64,000 nt of DNA, from positions 62,001 to 126,000 of the forward strand of contig NZ_LT629735.1 in NCBI RefSeq assembly GCF_900104925.1, given 5' to 3'. Shown piece by piece: positions 37,301 through 45,650 of the stretch (positions are counted from its first letter, which is position 1; each line of letters starts with the position of its first letter). A program made the position numbers and the translations under genes. Source of the stretch: Opitutus sp. GAS368. GTDB lineage: Bacteria > Verrucomicrobiota > Verrucomicrobiia > Opitutales > Opitutaceae. Below the pieces are notes generated by a model that made no database searches, was not told where the DNA came from, and worked only from the letters and a program-made list of their open reading frames with translations.

Positions 37301-37682
37301 TCTCGGCCTCGGGCGGCAGCTGGTTGCGGACGGCGTCGATCTTGGAGCTGATCTGGGTGAGCGCGGCGTTGGTGTCGTAATTGAGCCGGAGGTAGACGTT
37401 GATGTTGCTGGCGCCCGCGGCGCTGGACGACTCGATGTAGTCGATGCCGTCGGCGCTGGCCACGGCGCGCTCGAGCTGCGTGGTGATGTAGCCGCGGACC
37501 GTGTCGGCGCTCGCCCCGAAGTAAATCGTGCTGACGTTGACGACAGCGCTGTCGCTGCGGGGATACTGGCGGGTGTTGAGCTTGAAGTAGGCCACGAGGC
37601 CCACGACGAGAATGACGGCGTTCACCACCAGCGCGATGACCGGCTTGCGGATGAAGAGGTCGGTGAAACTTTTGGAGAGCAT
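34374..37682 (-). CDS. RND-family efflux pump (AcrB/MexF type)
   Basis: The 1102-residue inner membrane pump has 12 helices and two large periplasmic loops. Helix 1 begins MLSKSFTDLFIRKPVIALVV, the proton-relay aspartates are in VVLAVGIVVDDAIVVVENIERH and the relay lysine is in LVGLISKNGILVVEFAN. It is slightly longer than AcrB (about 1050) because of an added membrane-side segment between about 500 and 610 (ERRASWSVFYWSFVVWI onward). Exports drugs or other amphiphiles in exchange for protons with its adaptor and TolC partners. Confidence 0.95.
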   Translation of the reverse strand: MLSKSFTDLFIRKPVIALVVNAVILVVGLVAYFKLNTRQYPRSDSAVVNVSTIYFGASADTVRGYITTQLERAVASADGIDYIESSSAAGASNINVYLRLNYDTNAALTQISSKIDAVRNQLPPEAETPTISVQSSDNQFASMYLGFSSDTLDQNQITDYLARLVQPRLSAVKGVQRADILGGRVFAMRVWLKPDLLAAHGISPADVRQALAANNALAAVGSTKGSMLSISLVANTDLKNVDQFRKLVVAEKNGTIIRLADVADVVLGAEDYNTEVRFGGKTATFMGIWVLPNESTVEVIKRVREVMPEIERGLPAGLNGTIAYDATQYIDDALHEIVHTLLETLAIVTVVIFLFMGSLRSVLIPIVAMPLSLVGALFLMLAFGFTINLLTLLAVVLAVGIVVDDAIVVVENIERHIREGRSPVDAAILGARELVGPVISMTITLATVYAPIAFQGGLTGALFREFAMTLAGAVAVSGFVALTLSPMMSAYLLKDHAHEEQGLSGKINHLFDRLRNRYEHVLGRMLLPREERRASWSVFYWSFVVWIPFWLVALAFVAFEGGSLKAMAGPLAGGIAFVIIVAALAVVVLDYLMGRRFAWVQYVIIGAGLLALLLVPFGMFAQKELAPIEDQGVVFSALLPAPTATIDQNIIFAKQVQKIFESVPEYDTSFQVTGPNFGFSGILLKPWSERKRNSVQIMQSLQGPSSQVAGLNVFTQTPPPLPSGGQYDVELVLRSTAEHSEMMEYAQKLVLYANTEANAGGGAPTFYFADSDLKFDLPQVEIQIDKDKVASMGLNLSDVARDLGSMLGGGYVNRFVNDGQSYRVIPQVERGQRLNPDQLLNYHVRGPNGLLIPLSTIATLKRTVQPRSLNRFQQLNSVKIIGAGPSVDNALKKLEAKAAEILPAGYSIDYGGQSRQLRYEGNALWRTGLLALLLIFLVLAAQFNSFRDPFVILLGSAPLAIVGAMLPVFLGKTSLNIYSQIGLITLVGLISKNGILVVEFANSLQEQGVAKLEAIRRAAATRLRPVLMTSAATVFGHLMLIFVTGPGAAARNSIGWVLVVGMAVGSIFTLFVVPAFYMLIAADHSARKVPESALVAEPVLAK

Positions 37683-37719
37683 GGGGAGGCCTCGGTTGGT
37701 TGTCGGAGGAATGCGGGCC

Positions 37720-38841
37720 TCAGGTATTGGCCGGCTTGGGCGCGGGATCGCTCGTGGGCTGGTAGGTGTTGTTCACCTGGACGGACATGCCGTTGCGCAG
37801 CTTGAAGACCCCCGCGATGACGATCTGCTCCCCGGGCTTGATCCCTTCCTCGACGGTGATGAGGTCGCCGCGGGTGTCGCCGAGCTTCACGAACTGCTGG
37901 CGAACCCCGAGGTATTCCGCGCCGTCGGGGCCTTTCATCTTCTCGACGATGAAGACGGAGTTGCCATACGGCGCATAGTTGATGGCGGTGGCGGGCACCA
38001 CGATCCGCGGGGCGCCGGTCGGGAGTTCAACCTCGACCTGGGCAAACATGCCGGCCCGCAGCTTTTCCTCGGGGTTGGCCAGCTTGGCCTGCACGGAGAT
38101 GTTGCGCGTGGATGGATCGACCTCGGAGTTGATGGCGGAAAGGCCACCCTCGAACAGCCGGCCCGCGAACGCATCGATGCTGACGGAAACCTTCTGGCCG
38201 AGGGAGAGGTCGGACAGCTGCTGCTGCGGCACATTGAAATTCACGTAGATCGGGTCGAGCTTCTGGAGCGGGACCATGTCCTTGCCGCGGGGCACGAACT
38301 GACCGACGTTGACCACGCGGATGCCCACGCGACCGTCGAAGGGCGCGCGCACCTGTTTCTTGGCGATCTGGGCCTGCAAGGCGGCGGCGTTGGCCGCACT
38401 CTGCTTCAGGGTGGCCTCGGCCAGGTCCAGGTCGGACTTGGAATTGCTCTTTTGCGCCCAGAGATCCTTGGCGCGCTCGTAATTGAGCCGGGCGAGGTCG
38501 GCCTGCGCCTCGGCCGAGGCCAGTTGCGCCTGCTCGACGCTGGCGTCGAGCTCGACCAGCAGGTCGCCGGCCTTCACGGCCGTGCCGCTGTCGGCCACGA
38601 TGCGCGACACGATGCCATCGGCGTCGGCGCTGAGCGTCGCGCCCTCGACCGGCGCCAGCGTGCCGATGGCCTTGAGATACGAGTGCCATTCCATCGGCTT
38701 GGCTTCGGCCGTGGTGACCGCGGCCGGCGGCGGCACATGCGAGACCGAGGACATCTGCTTGATCTGGGCGACCTTGATGGCGCCGAGCGTGAGGACAACG
38801 ACGGCAAAGCCGCCCGTGGCGATGAGGAATTTTTTAAGCAT
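37720..38841 (-). CDS. RND efflux periplasmic adaptor (membrane fusion protein)
   Basis: The 373-residue adaptor has an N-terminal membrane anchor (MLKKFLIATGGFAVVVLTLG), a lipoyl-like domain (GTLAPVEGATLSADADGIVSRI and VRAPFDGRVGIR), an alpha hairpin between them (about 110-155, ASVEQAQLASAEAQADLARL), and a beta-barrel region (VDPSTRNISVQAKLANPEEKLRAGMFAQVEV). It joins the pump to the outer-membrane channel. It lies 37 bases before the pump gene. Confidence 0.94.
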   Translation of the reverse strand: MLKKFLIATGGFAVVVLTLGAIKVAQIKQMSSVSHVPPPAAVTTAEAKPMEWHSYLKAIGTLAPVEGATLSADADGIVSRIVADSGTAVKAGDLLVELDASVEQAQLASAEAQADLARLNYERAKDLWAQKSNSKSDLDLAEATLKQSAANAAALQAQIAKKQVRAPFDGRVGIRVVNVGQFVPRGKDMVPLQKLDPIYVNFNVPQQQLSDLSLGQKVSVSIDAFAGRLFEGGLSAINSEVDPSTRNISVQAKLANPEEKLRAGMFAQVEVELPTGAPRIVVPATAINYAPYGNSVFIVEKMKGPDGAEYLGVRQQFVKLGDTRGDLITVEEGIKPGEQIVIAGVFKLRNGMSVQVNNTYQPTSDPAPKPANT

Positions 38842-38878
38842 AGCGTGGAGGGATGTTGGATCGAAGCGGGAAAAGGGA

Positions 38879-39457
38879 TCAGCCGACGGACGCGGCCTCG
38901 CGCCGGGGATTGAGGACGGCGGCCTGCTGCTGGACCTTGCCGAGGAGACGGACGAGCGTCTTGCGCTCGGCCTCGGTCAGCGGGGCCATGATGGCGGCGA
39001 TGGCCTTGAAGTGGCCGGGCAGGAATTCCATCAGGAACTTTTCGCCACGCGGCGTGAGGAGCACCGACATCTGCCGGCGGTCCACCGGGTCGGGCTCGCG
39101 CTTGACGTAGCCGTCGCGCTCCAAGGTATCGATCAGTCCGGTCATCGTAGCCCGGGTGACACCGGCGGCGTCCGCCAGTTCGGCCGGCGTGCGCGGGCCG
39201 GCGACACAGGGCTCCGCGCCCAGCAGGGCCGCGGCCCGGGGCTGGACGCTGCGCCAGAGCAGCATCAGCACTCCGAAGCGGCCGTGGGAAATGTTGTGCC
39301 CCGCCAGGCTGCGGTCCGACACGCCGAACACCTCGTCGCCCGTGTGGAGCAGGTGCAGGAACGCCTCGGCCGCCGACGGATCAAGGTCGGGAAACTCCTT
39401 GGCGGCCTCGAGGAGGCATTCGTAGCGCGGCAGGTCTTTGAGCAGGAGATGAGGCAT
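38879..39457 (-). CDS. MarR-family transcriptional regulator of the RND operon
   Basis: A 192-residue regulator with the winged helix TPAELADAAGVTRATMTGLIDTLERDGYVKREPDPVDRR (about 95-135), the MarR signature. The N-terminal helices (residues 1-60) are longer than in MarR itself and probably part of the dimer interface. As first gene of the operon, 37 bases before the adaptor, and with palindromes just upstream, it very likely represses its own operon until a ligand binds. Confidence 0.92.
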   Translation of the reverse strand: MPHLLLKDLPRYECLLEAAKEFPDLDPSAAEAFLHLLHTGDEVFGVSDRSLAGHNISHGRFGVLMLLWRSVQPRAAALLGAEPCVAGPRTPAELADAAGVTRATMTGLIDTLERDGYVKREPDPVDRRQMSVLLTPRGEKFLMEFLPGHFKAIAAIMAPLTEAERKTLVRLLGKVQQQAAVLNPRREAASVG

Positions 39458-39473
39458 TTATCGGAGGAATCGA

Positions 39474-39525
39474 AACTATCAGGCGCCTGAAAGTTAGCCG
39501 CCTAACGAATTTTGCAAGGATAGTT
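39474..39525 (-). promoter_or_regulatory. Operator region with three dyads upstream of marR
   Basis: Three nested or neighbouring inverted repeats: aactatc (39474-39480) with gatagtt (39519-39525), the perfect palindrome tcaggcgcctga (39479-39490), and gttagccgcctaac (39493-39506). They start 17 bases before the marR start codon, a typical place for autoregulation. This AT-rich stretch stands out from the GC-rich surroundings. Confidence 0.65.
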
Positions 39526-39568
39526 TTGTGAAATTCAGCGAACGGCTGGTTTTACGCGCCAAACAAAC

Positions 39569-39588
39569 AACCGGCCCCGGGGCCGGTT
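39569..39588 (-). terminator. Terminator after transketolase
   Basis: On the minus strand, the perfect palindrome aaccggccccggggccggtt is followed by TTGTTTGTTT. It lies 26 bases beyond the tkt stop. Confidence 0.85.
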
Positions 39589-39613
39589 GAAAATACTGCG
39601 CCTAAATCCTGGC

Positions 39614-41602
39614 TTACAGTGACTTGGCCGCCGCGACGACGGCCTCGGCCGTGATGCCGAGTTCCTTCATGGCGATGTTACCGGGAGCGCTGAGGCCGAA
39701 GCGGTCAATGCCGACGACCTTGCCGTCGAGGCCGACATACTTGCTCCAGAGGGCGGTTACCCCCGCCTCGATCGCCACGCGCTTCCGGCACGACGAAGGC
39801 AGGATCGCCTCGCGATAGGACGCGGGCTGGGCATCGAAGCGCAGGAACGAAGGTATCGAGACCACGCGGGCGCCGCCGCCCAGCGCCTTGGCCGCCGCAA
39901 CAGCCCACTGCACCTCGCTGCCGCTCGCGAGCAGGATGTGGGTGAGCGGGGCGGTTTCCTGGAGGAGGATGTAGCCGCCCTTGAGCACGCCGGCGCGCCG
40001 TTCGTGCGGCGTGCAATCGTTGAGCATCGGCACCGCCTGGCGCGTGAGCGCGAGCAGCGTCGGGCCGTCGACGCGTTCCATCGCCGCGGCAAAGGCGCCG
40101 GCGGTCTCCTCCGGATCCGCGGGGCGGATAACGTCGAAGTTCGGGATCAGGCGCAGGGCGGAAACGGTTTCCACCGGCTGGTGGGTCGGGCCGTCCTCGC
40201 CCACTCCGATGGAATCATGCGTGTAGATATAGACGACCGGCAGCTTGGACAGCGCCGCGAGGCGCATCGCGGGACGCGAGTAGTCGGCGAACACGAGGAA
40301 CGTCGCGCACGACGCGCGGAAGATGCCGTCGTAGGCGACGCCGTTGCTGATGGAGGCCATCGCGTGCTCGCGGATGCCGTAGCGCAGGTTGCGGCCGGCG
40401 CGGTTGGTCTTGTCGAAATCCTTGTCGGCGGCGATGTAGTTGAGCGTCGAGCCGTGGAGGTCGGCCGAGCCGGAGATCAGCAGGGGCAGCTCGGCCGCGA
40501 CGGGCTGCAGCACGTCCTTGCCAGCGGCGCGCGTGGCGAGCTTGGCGTCGGCCGGGAACAGCGGGATTTTTTCCAGGAGGTGCGCGGCGCTCGGGGTCTG
40601 GCCGGCGCCGTCGAGGAGCGCGGCCTTGGCGGGGTGGGCCTCGCGCCAGGCGGCGAAGGCCTTCTTCCATTTGCCGTGGGCGCGCTTGAGGCGCTTCTTG
40701 TGGTCGGCGAAGTAGGCGCGGACCTGCTCGCTCACGTAGAAATGCTCTTCGGGCAGCGCGAGGCCGCGGCGGGCGCTGTCGGCGAACTTCGCCCCACCCT
40801 CGCCGTGGCCCTTGGAGGTGCCGGCGACCTCGGGAATGCCCTTGGCGATGAGGGTGCGCGCGATGATGAGCTGCGGCTTGCCGGTCTTGGCCTTCTTGGC
40901 CTTGTTGATGGCCTTGAAGATCGCCTCCAGGTCGTTGCCGGCGGCGACGGTCTGCACGTCCCAGTGCATCGCCTTGAAACGCAGCGCGGTGTTCTCGCTC
41001 TGCGTCTTGTCCGCCATGGCGTCGAGCGTGACGTCGTTCGAGTCGTAGATGAGGATGAGGTTGTCGAGGCCCTGGTGGCCGGCGAACTCGCACGCCTCCA
41101 TGGCGACGCCTTCCTGCATGCAGCCGTCGCCCGCGAGACAGATGACGTGGTGGTTGAAGATCTCGTGGCCCGGCGCGTTGAAGCGCGCGGCCAGCATCTG
41201 GCCGGACATGGCCAGGCCGACGGAGTTGCCGATGCCCTGCCCCAGCGGGCCGGTGGTGCACTCGACGCCGGGCGTCTCATGGAACTCAGGATGGCCGGGC
41301 GTCTTGCTGTGGAGGACGCGGAAGTTGCTGACCTCCTGGATCGACAGGTCGTAGCCGCTCAGGTGGAGCCAGCTGTAGAGGAACATCGAGCCGTGGCCGG
41401 CGGAGAGCACGAAGCGGTCGCGATTGAGCCAGCGCGGCTCGTCGGGGTTGTGGACCAGCACGTGCCCGTAGAGCACGGCGCCGATCTCCGCGCAGCCCAA
41501 CGGCAGACCGAGGTGGCCGGAGGAACTCTTGTGGACGGCGTCAATGGCGAGGCCACGGGCCTGGTTGGCGGCTTGGGCGAGAATCTCAGTCTGGAGTTTC
41601 AT
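39614..41602 (-). CDS. tkt: Transketolase
   Basis: Thiamine diphosphate enzyme that moves two-carbon ketol units in the non-oxidative pentose phosphate pathway. The 662-residue protein shows the substrate histidine region [11 protein letters not shown], the TPP motif [18 protein letters not shown], and the pyrimidine domain with [15 protein letters not shown] and [14 protein letters not shown]. The ATG at 41602 ([17 protein letters not shown]) is preferred over an in-frame ATG at 41635. Monocistronic with its own terminator. It complements zwf/opcA elsewhere in the window. Confidence 0.96.
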   Translation of the reverse strand: MKLQTEILAQAANQARGLAIDAVHKSSSGHLGLPLGCAEIGAVLYGHVLVHNPDEPRWLNRDRFVLSAGHGSMFLYSWLHLSGYDLSIQEVSNFRVLHSKTPGHPEFHETPGVECTTGPLGQGIGNSVGLAMSGQMLAARFNAPGHEIFNHHVICLAGDGCMQEGVAMEACEFAGHQGLDNLILIYDSNDVTLDAMADKTQSENTALRFKAMHWDVQTVAAGNDLEAIFKAINKAKKAKTGKPQLIIARTLIAKGIPEVAGTSKGHGEGGAKFADSARRGLALPEEHFYVSEQVRAYFADHKKRLKRAHGKWKKAFAAWREAHPAKAALLDGAGQTPSAAHLLEKIPLFPADAKLATRAAGKDVLQPVAAELPLLISGSADLHGSTLNYIAADKDFDKTNRAGRNLRYGIREHAMASISNGVAYDGIFRASCATFLVFADYSRPAMRLAALSKLPVVYIYTHDSIGVGEDGPTHQPVETVSALRLIPNFDVIRPADPEETAGAFAAAMERVDGPTLLALTRQAVPMLNDCTPHERRAGVLKGGYILLQETAPLTHILLASGSEVQWAVAAAKALGGGARVVSIPSFLRFDAQPASYREAILPSSCRKRVAIEAGVTALWSKYVGLDGKVVGIDRFGLSAPGNIAMKELGITAEAVVAAAKSL

Positions 41603-41699
41603 GGAAAAGTGTGAGCGAAATGTGTGAATGTTCATTTACGCTGCGGGCGGACGGCGTGCAAAGCCCAATTTTTGGGCATAAAAATCCGGCCGATCGCTT

Positions 41700-41777
41700 G
41701 TAGGGTCGGCGCTCGCGCCGACCTCGTCAGCGACCGCCTCTGCCGTGGCTGAAGGTCGGCCCAAGGGCCGACCCCAC
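41700..41777. repeat. Palindromic repeat (GTAGGGTCGGCG family)
   Basis: Two hairpins, gtagggtcggcgctcgcgcc (from 41700) and ggtcggcccaagggccgacc (to 41777); the outer ends gtagggtc/gaccccac pair imperfectly. Relative of 2236-2306. It lies in the 239-base gap between tkt and rplS. Confidence 0.75.
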
Positions 41778-41795
41778 AAGGTGCACCAAAGAAAA

Positions 41796-41818
41796 GGGCG
41801 GGATCAGTGATCCCGCCC
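41796..41818 (-). terminator. Terminator of the rpsP-trmD-rplS operon
   Basis: On the minus strand, a perfect 11-base-pair stem (gggcgggatca with tgatcccgccc) is followed by TTTTCTTT. It lies 23 bases beyond the rplS stop. Confidence 0.85.
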
Positions 41819-41841
41819 ACAGAAAACAAATTGCCTGAGAC

Positions 41842-42213
41842 TCAGGCCTTGGCGGCCTCGGAGTCGTAGCGCTTCTCCTTGACGGCCATGGCGGCCTTGC
41901 CGGAGCGGTCGCGGAGGTAGTAGAGGCGGGCCCTGCCCGGCTCGGAATCCTTCTCGACCTCGATCTTCTCGAGGTTCGGGGAGTTCACCGGGAACACGCG
42001 CTCGACGCCCTCGCCGTAGCTGATGCGGCGGACGGTGAAGGTCTCGTGGATGCCGCTGCCCTTGTGGGCGATGACGACGCCGGCGAAAACCTGCACGCGC
42101 TCCTTGTCACCCTCGCGGACCTTGGTGTGCACGCGGACACCGTCGCCGACTTTGAACGGCGCAACTTTATGTTTCACCTGGTTGGCGGTGATTTCTTGGA
42201 TGATGGGATTCAT
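41842..42213 (-). CDS. rplS: 50S ribosomal protein L19
   Basis: A 123-residue ribosomal protein at the subunit interface. Family blocks are present: VGDGVRVHTKVREGDKERVQ, FAGVVIAHKGSGIHETFTVRR, GVERVFPVNSPNLEKIEV and the C-terminal RARLYYLRDRSGKAA. It lies nine bases after trmD in the classical order. Confidence 0.97.
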   Translation of the reverse strand: MNPIIQEITANQVKHKVAPFKVGDGVRVHTKVREGDKERVQVFAGVVIAHKGSGIHETFTVRRISYGEGVERVFPVNSPNLEKIEVEKDSEPGRARLYYLRDRSGKAAMAVKEKRYDSEAAKA

Positions 42214-42222
42214 GGCTGGGAG

Positions 42223-42891
42223 TTATTTGAGTAAATCTGGTCTGACTTGCTGCGTTTTTTCCACCTGCTGCGCGTGCCGCCACTTCTCGATCTCGCCGTG
42301 GTTGCCCGAAAGGAGCACTTCCGGCACGGACATGCCGCGATAAACGGCGGGACGCGTGTATTGAGGAAAGTCGAGCAACTTGCTGGTGAAGCTTTCTGTC
42401 GTCAACGACTTTTCTTCCCCGAGCACCCCGGGGATGAAACGGGCCAGCGCATCGATGACCACCGCCGCCGCAAGTGTGCCGTTGGTAAGCACATAATCCC
42501 CGATGCTGATCTCCTGATCGATGATTTTTTCCCGGATCCTCTGGTCGATTCCCTCGTAATGGCCGCTCAAAAGCACGAGGTGTTTTTGCTGGGAGAGTTC
42601 GAGGGCCAGGGCCGGCGAAAGCGGCGTGCCGTCGGGCGTCAGGTAGATGCGCCGGCAGCCCGGGGTCGAAACCTGCTCGATGGCGTCGAAGACCGGTTCG
42701 CACTTCAGCACCATGCCGGCGCCGCCGCCAAAGGGCCGGTCGTCGGTCGTCTTGTGCTTGTCGGTCGCCCAGTCGCGCAGGTTGTGCACCTTGATCTCGA
42801 GCAGCTTCGCCTCCTGGGCGCGGCCCAGCATGCTCTCGGACAGGAAGCCGTCGATCATGGGGGGAAACAGCGTCAGGACGTCGATGCGCAT
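42223..42891 (-). CDS. trmD: tRNA (guanine-N1)-methyltransferase
   Basis: Methylates G37 of tRNAs with S-adenosylmethionine, preventing frameshifts. The protein has 222 residues. The SPOUT trefoil knot is visible in LVLLSGHYEGIDQR and SIGDYVLTNGTLAAAVVIDALARFIPG; the N-terminal MRIDVLTLFPPMIDGFLSES and GGGAGMVLKCEPVF are canonical. In most bacteria rimM precedes trmD; here the preceding gene is rpsP, separated by a palindromic element. Confidence 0.96.
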   Translation of the reverse strand: MRIDVLTLFPPMIDGFLSESMLGRAQEAKLLEIKVHNLRDWATDKHKTTDDRPFGGGAGMVLKCEPVFDAIEQVSTPGCRRIYLTPDGTPLSPALALELSQQKHLVLLSGHYEGIDQRIREKIIDQEISIGDYVLTNGTLAAAVVIDALARFIPGVLGEEKSLTTESFTSKLLDFPQYTRPAVYRGMSVPEVLLSGNHGEIEKWRHAQQVEKTQQVRPDLLK

Positions 42892-42901
42892 GGAAGAGGA
42901 A

Positions 42902-43011
42902 TTTACACGAAGGTCGCAAAGATCGCCAAGGCCCGAAATGAAAAGGCCCCGGAATGATCCGAGGCCGGTTGCACCACGGACGCCTTCGCGTCCTTTGCGA
43001 TCTTGGTGTAG
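42902..43011. repeat. MITE-like element, empty relative of the GxxExxY element
   Basis: Ends tttacacgaaggtcgcaaag (from 42902) and tttgcgatcttggtgta (to 43010) are inverted and match the ends of the element at 52765-53232. The interior has no gene. On the minus strand its centre contains a ggcctcgg/ccggggcc stem followed by TTTT, which resembles a terminator between rpsP and trmD. Confidence 0.85.
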
Positions 43012-43015
43012 ATAA

Positions 43016-43273
43016 TCAGGCTGTGGCGGCCGCGGCCCGCTTGGCGCGCTTGATCATCGAGTGCATGGTCGCGGTGGGCTTGGCGCCCTTCGAGACCCAG
43101 TAATCGACACGGTCGAGCTTGATGGTCAGCATGTTGCCCTTGGCGCGGGGATTGTAGGAGCCGAGCTGTTCGACGGCGTCACCATCGCGGCGGGAGCGCT
43201 CCTCGGCGACGACCACGCGGTAGTGCGGTTCGTTCTTGGTGCCGACGCGGGAAAGACGGATTTTGAGTGCCAT
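43016..43273 (-). CDS. rpsP: 30S ribosomal protein S16
   Basis: An 85-residue ribosomal protein with the family's MALKIRLSRVGTKNEPHYRVVVAEERSRRDG start and GSYNPRAK block. The ATG at 43273 is chosen because it begins the conserved MALKIRL; upstream in-frame codons belong to the antisense of ychF. First gene of the operon; the divergent ychF shares the 129-base promoter region. Confidence 0.97.
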   Translation of the reverse strand: MALKIRLSRVGTKNEPHYRVVVAEERSRRDGDAVEQLGSYNPRAKGNMLTIKLDRVDYWVSKGAKPTATMHSMIKRAKRAAAATA

Positions 43274-43327
43274 TTGATGTATCTGGTTGCTTAACGGGAG
43301 ACGGAATTGCGGTTGGAAAAGGGGCAG

Positions 43328-43356
43328 AATGGACGGAACAACTTTGCCCTTGTCAA
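43328..43356 (-). promoter_or_regulatory. Possible sigma-70 type promoter of rpsP
   Basis: On the minus strand, TTGACA (43351-43356) and TCCATT (43328-43333) are spaced by 17 bases, about 55 bases before the rpsP start. The -35 box is perfect, the -10 box weak. Confidence 0.4.
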
Positions 43357-43402
43357 GCCCCCAGTGCCACCCCTGCATCCGACCCTTAACGCACTCAATT
43401 TT

Positions 43403-44506
43403 ATGCTCAAAGCCGGTATCGTCGGTCTCCCCAATGTGGGCAAGTCCACCCTCTTTAACGCCCTGACCCGCAGCCGCAAGGCCGAGGCTGCCAACTACCC
43501 GTTTTGCACGATCGATCCGAACGTCGGCGTGGTGATCGTCCCCGACGAGCGCGCCTACGTCCTCCAGAAAATCGCCAAAACGAACGTCGTCGTGCCCGCC
43601 GCCATCGAATTCGTGGACATCGCCGGCCTGGTGGCCGGGGCCAGCAAGGGCGAAGGCTTGGGCAACCAGTTTCTCGCCACCATCCGCGAGGTCGACGCCA
43701 TCGTGCAGGTCGTGCGGTGCTTTGAGGACAGCGACGTCGTCCACACCATGGGTGGCGTGGACCCGGTCCGCGACATCGAGGTCATCACGACCGAACTCGT
43801 GCTGGCCGACCTCGACGCCGTCGCCAAGCGCATGACCAAGACCCAGAAGAACGCCAAGGCCGGCGACAAGGAAGCCGTCATCGAGCTGGCGCTGCTGCAA
43901 AAGCTTGAGCCGCACCTCAACGCCGGCAAGACCGCCAACACCCTGCCCGCCACGCCCGAGGAGATTGTCCTGATGAAGCTGTTCCAGCTGCTCACGGCGA
44001 AGCCCGTGCTCTTCGCGTGCAATGTCGCCGAGTCCGACCTCGCGACCGCCGGGCAGAACAAGTTTGTCCAGAAGGTCGCGGAGTATGTCCGCACGCATCA
44101 CGACGCCGCCTATGTGCCGATCAGCGCCAAGATCGAAGCCGAGCTCATCGACCTGCCGCCGGAGGAGGCGAAGGCGTTCCTCAAGGATCTCGGGGTCGAT
44201 GACTCCGGCGTGTCCTCGCTCATCAAGGGCACCTATGCGCTGCTCGGTCTGATGACCTACTTCACGGCCGGCGAGAAGGAAGTGCGCGCCTGGACGATCA
44301 GGAAAGGCTGGAAGGCGCCGCAGGCCGCCGGCGTCATCCACACCGATTTCGAGAAGGGCTTCATCAAGGCCGAGATCGTTTCCTACAGCGATCTCACCCG
44401 GCTTGGCTCCGTCGCCGCCGCCCGTGAGGCCGGCAAATACCGGCTGGAGGGCAAGGAATACGTCTTCGCCGACGGCGACGTGGCCTTGTTCCGGTTCAAC
44501 AACTGA
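43403..44506 (+). CDS. ychF: Ribosome-binding ATPase YchF
   Basis: A 367-residue OBG-family P-loop protein that prefers ATP. The G1 motif is GLPNVGKSTLFN (8-19), G3-like FVDIAGLVAGASKGEGLGN follows, the G4 is in ACNVAESD, and the C-terminal TGS domain begins around TYFTAGEKEVRAWTIRKG. The ATG at 43403 is chosen over 43307, because the extension does not fit the family start MLKAGIVGLPNVGKS. Monocistronic, divergent from the rpsP operon. Confidence 0.96.
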   Translation: MLKAGIVGLPNVGKSTLFNALTRSRKAEAANYPFCTIDPNVGVVIVPDERAYVLQKIAKTNVVVPAAIEFVDIAGLVAGASKGEGLGNQFLATIREVDAIVQVVRCFEDSDVVHTMGGVDPVRDIEVITTELVLADLDAVAKRMTKTQKNAKAGDKEAVIELALLQKLEPHLNAGKTANTLPATPEEIVLMKLFQLLTAKPVLFACNVAESDLATAGQNKFVQKVAEYVRTHHDAAYVPISAKIEAELIDLPPEEAKAFLKDLGVDDSGVSSLIKGTYALLGLMTYFTAGEKEVRAWTIRKGWKAPQAAGVIHTDFEKGFIKAEIVSYSDLTRLGSVAAAREAGKYRLEGKEYVFADGDVALFRFNN

Positions 44507-44669
44507 CGCGATGCCCGACCGCAGAGGGCATGGTTTTGCCGCAACCATGGCTGGGCCTTGCCGCCAACGCATTGGGTCTTGATAACGTCGCGTAAAACCC
44601 CGGGTGGATGACCTCATCTGGATTGCATCCAACCCATTGGCGAGAATAGGATTTCCGGTGGAGAAGAGC

Positions 44670-45650
44670 ATGCCCGGTCCCTTATTCACTGCCAGTGCGC
44701 GCCCTCCGTCGACCAGCCCACGACGGCTGCTTCGGCACGTTTTCGCGGTGCTGTTTGCCACCCAGATCATGAGCAGCACCCTCCCGGGGGCCATTGTCTA
44801 TTGGGATACAAACGGCACCACCGCGGGCGCCGGTGGCCCCACGCCCAGCGGCACTTGGTCCACCGCAAATGGTGCGGCCAACAAGCGCTGGAGCACCAGT
44901 TCCGCCGGCACCGCCACCACCTCCAGCTGGACATCGGGCAACGACGCCGTCTTCAGCGCCGGCACCGACGCCACCGGGGCATTCACTGTCACGGTCAGCG
45001 GCACGCAGAATGTTTCCAGTATCACGGTCAATCTTGGTTCTCCCACGCTGTCGTCCGGCAACATCAACTTCAGCACTGCCACGCCCAACGTCCTGGTCGC
45101 CGCCGGCAGCACGCTCACTTTCGGCAGCGCGCTGACCAGCACCAGCAACAATCTCACCCTCGGCAGCTCCGCTTTCACCGGCACGACCGTCTTTTCCGCC
45201 AACACCTCCCTCAGCGGCACTGTCACGCTCGCCGGCGGCACCCTGACGCTCGGCGGCACCAGCTCAACCTTCGGCACACTGAACGTGACGGGAAACAGCA
45301 CCATCGACTTCGCCGGCACCAACACCCTCAACGTCACCACGCTTACCATCAGCGCGGGTGTCACCCTCACTATCCAGAACTGGACCCGGGCCTCGGACTT
45401 CTTCTACGCCACCAACTGGACCGGGGCGACGCCGAATGTCATGGGCAGCGCGCCGATGAACCAGGTCACCTTCAACGGCTTCACCGCCAGCCAGACCGGC
45501 TGGGATTCCTACGACAACCAGATCCGACCCAACGTCCCAGAGGCGCGGACCTACGGCGCGCTCCTGCTCGGCGCGCTCACGACTGTCTTCGTGGGGCGCC
45601 GGCTAATGCGTCGCCCCGCCGGCCACGCGGACATCCCGCCGGATTTTTAG
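44670..45650 (+). CDS. PEP-CTERM-type exported protein with beta-strand repeats
   Basis: A 326-residue secreted protein. An N-terminal signal region ([24 protein letters not shown]) is followed by a Thr/Ser/Gly-rich domain beginning with [14 protein letters not shown], of the kind associated with autotransporter-like beta helices in Verrucomicrobiota. The C-terminus shows the sorting tripartite: VPEAR, a hydrophobic helix [16 protein letters not shown], then RRLMRR. This is the PEP-CTERM signal (here with VPEA in place of VPEP), expected to be processed by an exosortase. The ATG at 44670 has a GGTGGAG ribosome site; an earlier in-frame ATG at 44604 lacks one. Its 3' end overlaps pcp by 48 bases, convergent. 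Confidence 0.8.
   Translation: MPGPLFTASARPPSTSPRRLLRHVFAVLFATQIMSSTLPGAIVYWDTNGTTAGAGGPTPSGTWSTANGAANKRWSTSSAGTATTSSWTSGNDAVFSAGTDATGAFTVTVSGTQNVSSITVNLGSPTLSSGNINFSTATPNVLVAAGSTLTFGSALTSTSNNLTLGSSAFTGTTVFSANTSLSGTVTLAGGTLTLGGTSSTFGTLNVTGNSTIDFAGTNTLNVTTLTISAGVTLTIQNWTRASDFFYATNWTGATPNVMGSAPMNQVTFNGFTASQTGWDSYDNQIRPNVPEARTYGALLLGALTTVFVGRRLMRRPAGHADIPPDF

Noticed and set aside
34266-37805. A 1179-codon open frame on the plus strand opposite the RND pump
   Set aside because: It is the antisense of a clearly conserved RND gene. Its translation is rich in Glu, Asp, Arg, His and Gly as expected for the complement of high-GC coding sequence, with no family motif.
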